NCBI GenBank assembly: GCA_029557025.1
Contig: JAKPRU010000397.1
Coordinates: 1 to 6,595 of the forward strand
DNA length: 6,595 nt
Source of the DNA: Candidatus Omnitrophota bacterium
GTDB lineage: Bacteria > Hinthialibacterota > Hinthialibacteria > Hinthialibacterales > JAKPRU01
Reading direction: 5' to 3'
Shown: positions 1-6,028 of the stretch, piece by piece
How the letters are laid out: every line of letters starts with the position of its first letter
Position numbering within the stretch: position 1 is the first letter of the stretch
Translations under genes and position numbers: made by a program
Notes under the pieces: generated by a model
The model's database searches: none
The model's input: only the letters and a program-made list of their open reading frames with translations
Told to the model about the DNA's origin: nothing

Positions 1-135
1 AATAAATCCTCCCACCATGGACCCGTAATGCGAATACCGGAAAGGTCTCCCGGCGGCATCCCCAATCGGACCCGGCCGGATAATTCGTCGGGCAAATCGC
101 TTCCTGCCGGTTATGTCTGAAAATCTCCTCCACAT
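1..135 (-). CDS. possible 5' end of a leftward gene, running off the left edge
   Basis: On the minus strand a frame stays open from an in-frame TGA near base 189 to base 1. Its first ATG is at 135-133, giving 45 codons before the window ends. The peptide is arginine-rich and I do not recognise it. A G-rich stretch precedes the ATG, but the spacing is poor. There is also a good purine-rich Shine-Dalgarno-like GGGAGGA (minus strand, bases 13-7). That could instead serve a start codon just outside the window, in which case this frame is only a leader. The opposite strand is also open in the complementary register (1-117, TGA at 118-120), so openness alone proves little. A chance frame is quite possible. 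Confidence 0.2.
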   Translation of the reverse strand, partial: MWRRFSDITGRKRFARRIIRPGPIGDAAGRPFRYSHYGSMVGGFI

Positions 136-227
136 GGTCCCCCGAAGCTCCCCCTCAACCTCTATTCCCACTTTACCGCTTGATGCGAATCAACACAAGT
201 GCAGACGAAAATTAAACCTCCACCGCC

Positions 228-255
228 TTGACACATTGAGAAAGTCATACATAAT
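228..255 (+). promoter_or_regulatory. sigma70-like promoter for the secreted-protein gene
   Basis: A perfect -35 box TTGACA (228-233) is followed after 16 bp by CATAAT (250-255), a 5/6 match to the -10 consensus. It lies in an A/T-rich patch that contrasts with the GC-rich flanks. Transcription would start near base 262 and leave a leader of about 170 nt before the ATG at 434. The match to consensus is seen directly; promoter activity is inferred. Confidence 0.6.
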
Positions 256-261
256 AACATA

Positions 262-433
262 AGACCTCGGTCAACAAAAACCGAATTCATTCGCTCGGTT
301 TATCCCGAATCGGAAAGGAGGTGCCGACCTCTCCAGGAGGAGTTGCGCGACAGCGTTTCGCAGTGCGTTCCACAGAACCTTTGGAACAGGGAAAGGAAGC
401 ATCGAAAGCACCTATCAAAAAAGGAGAACGACC
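262..433 (+). promoter_or_regulatory. long, possibly structured 5' leader with several SD-like motifs
   Basis: This is the predicted untranslated leader of the gene at 434. It can form three local hairpins. The first pairs AAACCGA (278-284) with TCGGTTT (295-301). The second pairs GAGGT (318-322) with ACCTC (327-331) across a GCCG loop. The third pairs GTTCCA (367-372) with TGGAAC (382-387). A full anti-16S match AAAGGAGGTG (314-323) and an AGGAGG (335-340) sit far from the start codon, and the first is partly inside the second hairpin. The working Shine-Dalgarno is AAGGAG (421-426), 7 nt before the ATG. I match it to no known riboswitch class, so a regulatory role is speculative. Confidence 0.3.
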
Positions 434-1882
434 ATGAAAAAAGTGTTGGTATTCATATTCCTTGCTTTGACCGCTGCCGGAGCTTGGGCCGCCGATGACC
501 CCACCACCCCGCCGTGTGAAACCATGGAGGAGGCCGGGCTTGTCGCCACGAATGCCATTTATCCCTTCATCACCCTGCCGGTCAGTCCGGGAACCCGCCA
601 CGCAACCGTCGGGGCATTGCCGAACGGCAACTTCGTCATCATCACAACCGGCGCCGGGACCAACCTGGCGGCGGTGGTCCTCGGTCCCCAAGGCAACATC
701 GTGGCCGGGCCAAGCCCCGTGGTCCACGATGCCAACGGCCCGATCGGATTCCAAGATGCGACTTTCAATTGCGATGTCGGCGATCCTTGGCTGGGACTCA
801 GCCGGGACGGCAGTGAGGTCGCGATTGTCTTTGAAACCGAAGGAGCGGAGACCAAAAAATTCACCAACGTGCTGTATCCCGACGATCCCGGATCCGTCTA
901 CTTGCAGCGTCTGCGTACCTCAGACCTCTCTCCCGTCGGTGAAGCCGTGTCGGTGTTTCCAGGTTCAGTAACCGCCCCCACACCGGATCAAACCAACTTC
1001 GGCTATTTCCCGGCGTCCTATATGCCGAATGGCAGCCTGATTATTCTCGCTCGCAGCAATAACCAGTGGGACTTGGCTCTTCGCGACGACGCGAAAGGTC
1101 GGATCCAGTCCGGGCGTCTTGCCATCATGACCATCATCAACAGCAATGCCACCCAAGTCGTGGTGCCTCCACGAATCGTCGGCAGGGAATACGGTTACGA
1201 TCTGCTTGCCAACCCCAACCAGTGGAATGCCGAGCCGGGCCGGGGAACCGTGCCTTACGCCGATGGTTGCGTCATTTACCTGGACGGCGCGCATGGATGG
1301 GCGACAGTCGATCAGAACGGTAATGTCGGACAATGGCGTGAATTCAAATGCATCCAAGCCAATGGTACCGAGTGGACTGATTGGGGTGACGGAAACCAGG
1401 GCGCATTGCTGACGGATGGGAAATACAGAACCGGCCGAACCTCTGCAAATCCCGATCCCGCGTCCGTCTTTGTTTACGACATCCCCAGTGGACAGCGCAT
1501 CTTTTCCACTCCCGTTACCATTTGGGAACTTCACCCGACAGGGCAGCGTTCCTTCGGTGGGATGAATCCAAAAGGCGAAACCTTCATGATCTGGCATGAG
1601 CCGGGCTACTTGGGAATAAACACCGCCGCGGGTCGTTTCGTCTCCGCCGATGGCGTGCCTTATGGCAAATCCTGCTTCATCGTTATGGAATCCGGAACTG
1701 ATGCCGGTGGCGGAGTCCAGCATGAGCGTGGTCAGTGCGCTTTCGGCAACAGCGGTGCGATTTTCATCTCACATGATGCCGCACGTCCGGGCCGCGCCCC
1801 GGGCGCAGAAGGCACGGAGGTTGTCGCACGAATCTTCCAGAATCCCTTCGGAACTCCCGTAACTAGCTGGGAACTGCACTGA
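434..1882 (+). CDS. secreted protein of unknown function (482 aa)
   Basis: I do not recognise this family. The ATG is well supported by AAGGAG 7 nt upstream. Residues 1-19 form a classical Sec signal peptide: a KK n-region, a hydrophobic core and an AWA cleavage site before Ala20, so the mature protein is exported. The mature part is rich in Gly, Asn, Asp and aromatic residues in short alternating hydrophobic strands. Segments such as GNFVIITTG (65-73) and the LSRDGSEVAIVFE stretch (122-134) suggest a beta-rich, perhaps propeller-like fold. Six cysteines (28, 113, 279, 306, 414, 435) could form disulfides outside the cytoplasm. A nine-residue motif TPVTxWELH occurs at 359-367 and again as the last nine residues (474-482), so the C-terminal part may contain a duplicated structural unit. 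There is no transmembrane anchor, lipobox or sorting tail. The gene has its own promoter and terminator and appears monocistronic. Enzymatic or binding function is unknown. Confidence 0.85.
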   Translation: MKKVLVFIFLALTAAGAWAADDPTTPPCETMEEAGLVATNAIYPFITLPVSPGTRHATVGALPNGNFVIITTGAGTNLAAVVLGPQGNIVAGPSPVVHDANGPIGFQDATFNCDVGDPWLGLSRDGSEVAIVFETEGAETKKFTNVLYPDDPGSVYLQRLRTSDLSPVGEAVSVFPGSVTAPTPDQTNFGYFPASYMPNGSLIILARSNNQWDLALRDDAKGRIQSGRLAIMTIINSNATQVVVPPRIVGREYGYDLLANPNQWNAEPGRGTVPYADGCVIYLDGAHGWATVDQNGNVGQWREFKCIQANGTEWTDWGDGNQGALLTDGKYRTGRTSANPDPASVFVYDIPSGQRIFSTPVTIWELHPTGQRSFGGMNPKGETFMIWHEPGYLGINTAAGRFVSADGVPYGKSCFIVMESGTDAGGGVQHERGQCAFGNSGAIFISHDAARPGRAPGAEGTEVVARIFQNPFGTPVTSWELH

Positions 1883-1898
1883 TTCCGGCTGATTTTTT
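1865..1898 (+). terminator. possible first terminator straddling the stop codon
   Basis: The last sense codons AGCTGGGAA (1865-1873) can pair with TTCCGGCT (1883-1890) with one bulged G and one G-U pair. The TGA stop lies in the 9-nt loop. After GA comes a run of six T (1893-1898). The arrangement resembles an intrinsic terminator, but ribosomes reaching the stop would disrupt the 5' arm, so it may work poorly or only on untranslated message. Confidence 0.4.
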
Positions 1899-1912
1899 CC
1901 TCGGTATTCTTC

Positions 1913-1946
1913 AGGGCCGGTCCTCGCCGAAGGATCGGCCCTTTTT
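1913..1946 (+). terminator. Rho-independent terminator of the secreted-protein gene
   Basis: AGGGCCGGTCCT (1913-1924) pairs with AGGATCGGCCCT (1931-1942) over 12 bp, with a single G-U pair and a 6-nt CGCCGA loop, and runs straight into five T (1942-1946). It lies 30 nt after the stop codon of the upstream gene. The T-tract is on the plus strand only, so it does not obviously serve the convergent HEAT gene. Confidence 0.92.
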
Positions 1947-1964
1947 ACGTTCAATTCACAACAT

Positions 1965-2009
1965 CCCCACCCCTACCCGGAAAATTCGCAAGAACCCCCA
2001 CCCCTACCC
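1965..2009. repeat. direct repeat of a 14-bp C-rich motif
   Basis: CCCCACCCCTACCC occurs at 1965-1978 and exactly again at 1996-2009, a 31-bp period. The second copy forms the outer edge of the hairpin doublet that follows, so the first may be a partial third copy of the same repeat family. Confidence 0.6.
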
Positions 2010-2099
2010 TCCCCGTAAACAGGGAGGGAGCAAAAATGGACAAATGCGTCTGGTTTGTTCCGAATTCTTCCCCCCGTTTACGGGGGGATTGAGGGGGGT
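1994..2099. repeat. inverted doublet of G/C-run hairpins (REP- or MITE-like element)
   Basis: Two hairpins face each other in opposite orientation. The left pairs CCCTCCC (2007-2013) with GGGAGGG (2022-2028). The right is CCCCCCGTTTACGGGGGG (2070-2087). They share the exact 10-bp core CCCCGTAAAC, direct at 2011-2020 and inverted at 2076-2085. Both outer ends begin ACCCCC read inward (left at 1994, right from 2099). The roughly 106-bp unit has no convincing gene; the 40 bp between hairpins is less GC-rich. It lies between two convergent genes, the usual home of REP doublets and small non-autonomous elements. No transposase or clear target-site duplication is visible here. Copy number elsewhere in the genome cannot be seen. 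Confidence 0.55.
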
Positions 2100-2138
2100 A
2101 TTCCTATCCCACTTGGCAAATTCAGGCTCTTTGTATCC

Positions 2139-2170
2139 CTTCGTGTCTTCGTCTCTTCGTGCCTTCGTGG
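2139..2170. repeat. four tandem 8-bp units, consensus CTTCGTGN
   Basis: The units read CTTCGTGT, CTTCGTCT, CTTCGTGC and CTTCGTGG without gaps (2139-2170). On the minus strand they read as repeated nnACGAAG. The surrounding 2100-2247 has no credible gene. I recall similar CACGAAG-type tandem tracts in intergenic DNA of several environmental bacteria, but that is a memory and has not been searched. Confidence 0.7.
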
Positions 2171-2213
2171 TTCACTCCACTCTGTCTATTGGGGGTTTTC
2201 GATTAAATGGGAG

Positions 2214-2257
2214 GATTGCGTTTGAACGCTTTCAGGCAGGAACCCAATCACGCAATC
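2214..2257 (-). other. dyad spanning the end of the HEAT gene
   Basis: On the minus strand GATTGCGT (2257-2250) covers the last sense codons and the first base of the stop. It can pair exactly with ACGCAATC (2221-2214) in the 3' flank. The 28-nt loop contains a smaller GCGTT/AACGC dyad (2218-2229). No T-run follows, so this is not a convincing intrinsic terminator. It could stabilise the 3' end of the message or be chance. I see no better terminator for the HEAT gene before the convergent spacer repeats. Confidence 0.25.
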
Positions 2258-4197
2258 TCAAAAGACATCTTCAAACGGCTCCGAAGCGCCTCCTGCGCCG
2301 CCTGCCGAACCCGTCGCTCGGGATCCTGAAGAAACGGCATCAAGGCACGAATATCCTCCTCCGTCCCTTTCTTGCCGATTCCACGCACGGCCATTTGACG
2401 AACCGGGCCCCGCGGATCGTTCGCCCCACGACGAAGGTACGGAATCAGGTTGGGAGTATCGGTATTGGCAACTACCCACAAGGCGCTCGCCTTCTTCCAC
2501 TCATCCGGCTCCTCCAACATACGGATCAGTTCGCTCTCATATTCCTTGTGTCCCCATGAAATCAACTTCTGCAGTGCGTTCGCTCTCTCACGGTTGAATT
2601 CGCTTTTGACCGATCGTTTCAGAATCTTCAGCATTCTCTCGGAACCGTTTTGCTCCGGAAGAAGCTCGACGGCATTGGCGCGAACCCGGGGATCGCTATC
2701 CTCGTAAAATCCCTCCAAAAGGCCAAAGCGCTCCTTCCCGTCTTCAATCCGACGATATCCCATAATCGCGGTTGCCCGCACTTTCGGATTCGGATCCCGC
2801 GAAAGCCTCTGAAACTCCCCCAGCGCACCCAGCAGATCGCGCGAGTAAAGAATCTTGATGTACTTGATTCGGTCTCGTTCATCTGATGAAGAACCCAGAT
2901 AGGAAATCTCATCAAAGAAATCCGGCTTCATCCTCACCAGCTGCCGGATGATCTTCTCCCGTTTCACTCTCGGTATATTATCGAAATCACGCAGCAAATT
3001 ATCCCGAAGAATCACATAAATGGTCGTCATCACACCCCGCCGGACCTTGGGCCGCTTGCTCCGGGTCAAATGACCGATCTTCTCTAGAACCCCCAAATCT
3101 CCCTTCTTGCGGATATACCGCAAAGTCGCCAGCAATACCTGCTCATCCGTCTCCGTCAGGAATTGAAACACCTCCTTCTGTAACGGCAACGTCTCGCTCT
3201 CCCCCAAGATTTTCAACACGCGAATTCGAATCCGGGAATCGTCCAAATCCAGACACCGATGCAGAAATGCAAGGTTCTGCTCCGCGCCGACTGCCTCCAG
3301 CAAATCAAACAAAACAATCCGCTCCGGCGGACTCATGTGCTTAATCAATCCCTGGAACTCCACCAGAATCTTGTAATGCTGCATCACAAAGGCAATCCTC
3401 ACAAAATCCTCCCGTTCCATCCGACGCAAGGCATCCAGGTGATAGTTCACATCATCCCCGCTGTTCCGAACCGCGTGCGCGATAAACTGCGTCAGTCGCT
3501 CCAGAATCCCTTCATCCAGCTGCAGCAACCCCCGATAAAGAATCTCCAGCGATCCCTCTTTGCGCAGACGCACAAACTCTTCGTGCAGAACCGTGTACTG
3601 CGGCAGCTCCAGGGAAAGATAAATGTTCCAAAAACGATCTTCATCAAGCGGCGCACACTTGATAAAAAACTCGACAGCCTGGAAACGCGGAGATCGACGA
3701 GAGGCATATAAAGGCTCGGAAAGAACCCGCAGCGCCCTTTCAATTTCCTCGCCCGGGATATCTTCGTGCTTCTTTCTCTCTATGGCGCCCGCGATTACAC
3801 GGTCCAGGCATCGACGGGTTTCGTCAATAACGGATTGGTGGTAATCCTCCAGACCCGCCACCAGCAGATGCACAATGTCCAACCGACCGCTCTTAGCGAT
3901 CAGCCGAATCACTCCAGCCCGCACCTGCCACATCGGACAACGCAACTCCGAAACCAGCAAATCAAAACTGACCTCTGTGCGGTCCAGAACCTCCCACGCC
4001 CGTTCCCGCATCTCTCGGTCCTCATTCCCGAGCTGCCAGATCAGCAATCGCTGCCCCCACCGCCCCACACCGGGCGCAGAAATGGCATCGAGCGCCTCCC
4101 ATTGCTTGTCCTCGCCCCATTTGCCCCAAAGCGTCTGAGACAAACGGTCCGCACGCCCCGAGTCAAGCGGACGATCTCGTGAGAACGGATTCAGCAT
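2248..4197 (-). CDS. large cytosolic HEAT-repeat protein (649 aa)
   Basis: The protein is predicted to be almost wholly alpha-helical, with degenerate HEAT-type helical pairs. The clearest lie at roughly residues 88-105, 318-341, 353-372, 387-404, 477-496, 508-523, 594-613 and 625-642. The last ones carry the typical D-P-x-x-x-V-R-x-x-A pattern (DPNPKVRATA, DPRVRANAV, DPERRVRQAA). Such solenoids usually act as protein-binding scaffolds and have no catalytic residues; I see no fused enzymatic domain. The middle (about 150-310) is less repetitive and may be a separate helical region. It has no signal peptide or membrane span and is strongly charged, so it is probably cytoplasmic. The ATG is supported by AGGAGAG (minus strand, 4212-4206) 9 nt upstream. 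Its partner is unknown. A 390-bp spacer separates it from the upstream radical SAM gene, so it is probably its own transcription unit. Confidence 0.9.
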   Translation of the reverse strand: MLNPFSRDRPLDSGRADRLSQTLWGKWGEDKQWEALDAISAPGVGRWGQRLLIWQLGNEDREMRERAWEVLDRTEVSFDLLVSELRCPMWQVRAGVIRLIAKSGRLDIVHLLVAGLEDYHQSVIDETRRCLDRVIAGAIERKKHEDIPGEEIERALRVLSEPLYASRRSPRFQAVEFFIKCAPLDEDRFWNIYLSLELPQYTVLHEEFVRLRKEGSLEILYRGLLQLDEGILERLTQFIAHAVRNSGDDVNYHLDALRRMEREDFVRIAFVMQHYKILVEFQGLIKHMSPPERIVLFDLLEAVGAEQNLAFLHRCLDLDDSRIRIRVLKILGESETLPLQKEVFQFLTETDEQVLLATLRYIRKKGDLGVLEKIGHLTRSKRPKVRRGVMTTIYVILRDNLLRDFDNIPRVKREKIIRQLVRMKPDFFDEISYLGSSSDERDRIKYIKILYSRDLLGALGEFQRLSRDPNPKVRATAIMGYRRIEDGKERFGLLEGFYEDSDPRVRANAVELLPEQNGSERMLKILKRSVKSEFNRERANALQKLISWGHKEYESELIRMLEEPDEWKKASALWVVANTDTPNLIPYLRRGANDPRGPVRQMAVRGIGKKGTEEDIRALMPFLQDPERRVRQAAQEALRSRLKMSFEIA

Positions 4198-4264
4198 CCC
4201 TGGGTCTCTCCTGTTAAAATCACCCTCAAGCCCATGCGGATGTCGCCGCCAACGTCAGGCAGGT

Positions 4265-4280
4265 CAGGTAAGTATACCTG
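4265..4280. promoter_or_regulatory. CAGGTA/TACCTG inverted repeat, possible operator
   Basis: CAGGTAAGTATACCTG has perfect 6-bp arms around AGTA. It lies in the predicted leader of the HEAT gene, roughly 30-45 nt after the inferred transcription start. Related CAGG steps precede it (4256-4270) and an isolated CAGGTA lies at 4375-4380, upstream of the promoter. Two such sites around a promoter would suit a repressor, but a 6-bp dyad can occur by chance. Confidence 0.3.
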
Positions 4281-4314
4281 TTCCAGCACCAGCAACAATC
4301 CTCCCAAACAGCAC

Positions 4315-4343
4315 ACTATAGCACAGTGTATCTTCACACTCAA
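4315..4343 (-). promoter_or_regulatory. proximal sigma70-like promoter for the HEAT gene
   Basis: Reading the minus strand, TTGAGT (4343-4338, 4/6 to consensus) is followed after exactly 17 bp by TATAGT (4320-4315, 5/6). A TG one base before the -10 box (TGC-TATAGT) gives an extended -10. Transcription would begin near 4308, leaving about 110 nt before the ATG at 4197. An ACACT/AGTGT dyad (4313-4317, 4325-4329) overlaps the -10 region. Confidence 0.5.
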
Positions 4344-4496
4344 TCTATTATCGACATCGGAAAATGAGATTTTACAGGTAGATAGAAATGACCCTTCTAC
4401 AACCCAAAACACCCGATATCGCAACAGTCCGGTCTCTCCCCCATGCCTCCTCTGTCCAAAACCATACACCCCATTGCCCATAAGTCCTATAACTTT

Positions 4497-4524
4497 ATAA
4501 TAAACAAAATGAGGCATTTGTCAA
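4497..4524 (-). promoter_or_regulatory. distal sigma70-like promoter toward the HEAT gene
   Basis: On the minus strand a perfect TTGACA (4524-4519) is followed after 16 bp by TATTAT (4502-4497, 5/6 to consensus) in a markedly A/T-rich stretch. The start would be near 4490, nearly 300 nt from the HEAT start codon. I see no convincing small gene in between: the frame starting at 4517 begins inside the promoter and lacks a ribosome-binding site. This promoter may be an alternative start for the HEAT gene or drive an untranslated RNA. Confidence 0.4.
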
Positions 4525-4550
4525 TAAGGAAATTACATTGCGCCTCATTT
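4507..4550. repeat. 9-bp inverted repeat overlapping the distal promoter
   Basis: AAATGAGGC (4507-4515) and GCCTCATTT (4542-4550) are perfect inverse copies separated by 26 bp. An inner CAAT/ATTG pair (4522-4525, 4537-4540) can extend the pairing. The arms bracket the TTGACA box, and one arm lies in the -35/-10 spacer, as expected of an operator. Read from the radical SAM gene, whose stop is about 40 nt upstream, the same hairpin is followed by TGTTTATT, so it could also be a weak terminator of the ubiA-radical SAM unit. The 26-nt loop argues against an efficient terminator. Confidence 0.45.
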
Positions 4551-4588
4551 ATTTAACTTTAACTTCAATAAACCCGGCAGAAGAATAC

Positions 4589-6028
4589 TCAGCAAAAAAC
4601 CGAACGCGCCTCTTCACCTCCCAATGACACTCGAAGAATGCGCGATGTCACGAAATCGCGATCACGAACAGACAATATACCCTCTATCTGCGCTTCCCAC
4701 ACACTTTGTGGCGGAACGTGGATTCCACCTCTGAACGCGAGTACACGACGGATTTTTCGTATCGCCCGACGAATTTCGCCCGCCGAAGCCATGCTTTCAC
4801 CCGCAAACGGCGTAAATGCCTTCGGAACCCATGGCGACACGATGCACGTAATCTTACATCCCCCGCCCACCATGAAAATTCGCTCAATCTCCCGACAACA
4901 CCCGATAATCGCATCAATTTCCCCCTCCAAATCACGATTTGGGGTCCCAATCAGCCAATAAAACCTCAATTTCGAAAACCCCACCTTCCCCGCTCTCTCC
5001 ACCGCATCAAACAAAACCAAATCCTTGATCGGCTTCCCCAGATCCCTGCGATGCTGTTCATCCCCCGATTCCGGCGCCAGGGTAATCGTCTGATTTCCAC
5101 CCTTGCGCAGAAGAGCCAGAAGGTCATCCGTCAAACGGTCAGCGCGTAATGAGGAACACGAGAAGGAAAGTCCTTTACCGACCAGGTATTCTGCAACTTC
5201 AGTCAAATCCGGGTGATCGGAAACGGCTGCGCCCATCAACCCAACTTTCCGAATGCGATTTCCATATTCATTCACAAGACCACATATACTTGAACCGGAG
5301 CGGAATCGCACTTGCCCAACACGGTGCGAAACCAGGCAGAACTTGCAGCGGTGACTGCACCCGCGACTTACCTCAATCAAGAACGCCCCGCCAAACTCAT
5401 CATCAGGTGTCAGAAACAAGCTGTGACAGGGGCATGTTTCCAGGTCTGTCACAACAGGATAGGCAAGCGCGAAGCGGTTTTCCGCGAACCCCAGCGGTGG
5501 AACATAAAGCCCCTCCTGCTCTGCCAGTTTCTCCAGTCGGGACTTTCGATTCAGGTCTTTGGCGCTGATAGCCGCTGCGATGTGGGGAATAACCATCTCG
5601 CCTTCGCCGGTGCAAATCACATCTGCGAACTCCTCGGCAAGCGCAGGGTTTGCAGCGACACCCAGCCCACCCACAAGAACCACCGGGCATTGCTCATCCC
5701 GATCCCGCCACAAGGGGGGGATTCCCGATCTGTTGAGGTGGCGCACGATATGAAGAATGTCCGGTTCGTAGGTCAGCGAATAGGCCACCAGCGGAAAGCG
5801 AAAGATCGGCTCGCGCATTTCGAATGATCGCGGATCGGTTTCTGCCTCATCGTAGAAGGCCCGCTGCACCGAAAGCCCCGCATCGGCGAAATGACGATAG
5901 ACCTGGTGCAATGCCAGCGAACTCATCCCCACAGAATAGGAATTCGGATAAATCAATACCGCACCGGGACCGGTTTGGCTTTGAGGCGGAAGAAGACGAA
6001 TTTCCTTATCCGGCGAGTGATTCTTCAT
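4589..6028 (-). CDS. radical SAM protein with N-terminal B12-binding-like domain
   Basis: Residues about 20-150 resemble the B12-binding Rossmann-like domain that precedes many radical SAM cores: an ALIYPNSYSVGMSSL-type strand-turn and a VVLVGGLGVAANPALAEEF segment followed by GEGE (141-144). The usual DxHxxG cobalamin motif is not seen. The radical SAM core starts near 215. SRGCSHRCKFC carries the iron-sulfur ligands C224, C228 and C231 (CxxxCxxC), which would cleave S-adenosylmethionine to the 5'-deoxyadenosyl radical. A later LAPESGDEQHR (317-327) and SPWVPKAFTPF (398-408) match conserved core positions of this group. The 479-residue length is normal. The ATG overlaps the stop of the upstream prenyltransferase gene by 4 bp (ATGA); with no clear Shine-Dalgarno, translation is probably coupled. 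It is not MqnC or MqnE by length or architecture. The substrate is unknown; the linkage suggests a quinone- or membrane-related modification. Confidence 0.9.
   Translation of the reverse strand: MKNHSPDKEIRLLPPQSQTGPGAVLIYPNSYSVGMSSLALHQVYRHFADAGLSVQRAFYDEAETDPRSFEMREPIFRFPLVAYSLTYEPDILHIVRHLNRSGIPPLWRDRDEQCPVVLVGGLGVAANPALAEEFADVICTGEGEMVIPHIAAAISAKDLNRKSRLEKLAEQEGLYVPPLGFAENRFALAYPVVTDLETCPCHSLFLTPDDEFGGAFLIEVSRGCSHRCKFCLVSHRVGQVRFRSGSSICGLVNEYGNRIRKVGLMGAAVSDHPDLTEVAEYLVGKGLSFSCSSLRADRLTDDLLALLRKGGNQTITLAPESGDEQHRRDLGKPIKDLVLFDAVERAGKVGFSKLRFYWLIGTPNRDLEGEIDAIIGCCREIERIFMVGGGCKITCIVSPWVPKAFTPFAGESMASAGEIRRAIRKIRRVLAFRGGIHVPPQSVWEAQIEGILSVRDRDFVTSRILRVSLGGEEARSVFC

Noticed and set aside
965..1723. 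252-codon frame on the minus strand inside the secreted-protein gene
   Set aside because: It is fully antisense to a gene with a signal peptide, SD and terminator; it has no ribosome-binding site and no recognisable protein character.
1965..2170. CRISPR array
   Set aside because: The repeats are too short, irregularly spaced, and there are no equal-length spacers or cas genes.
2044..2559. 171-codon plus-strand frame running from the spacer into the HEAT gene
   Set aside because: It reads through the repeat elements and antisense to the HEAT repeats; the translation is low-complexity and there is no SD.
3259..3711. 150-codon plus-strand frame within the HEAT gene
   Set aside because: Shadow of the HEAT coding strand; rich in Gln, Asn and His as expected of a reversed Leu/Glu-rich gene.
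4191..4517. 108-codon minus-strand frame just upstream of the HEAT gene
   Set aside because: Its start lies inside the distal promoter spacer, no SD precedes it, and the translation resembles no protein; the overlap with the HEAT start appears accidental.
5312..5827. 171-codon plus-strand frame within the radical SAM gene
   Set aside because: Antisense to the conserved radical SAM coding sequence; no independent signals.
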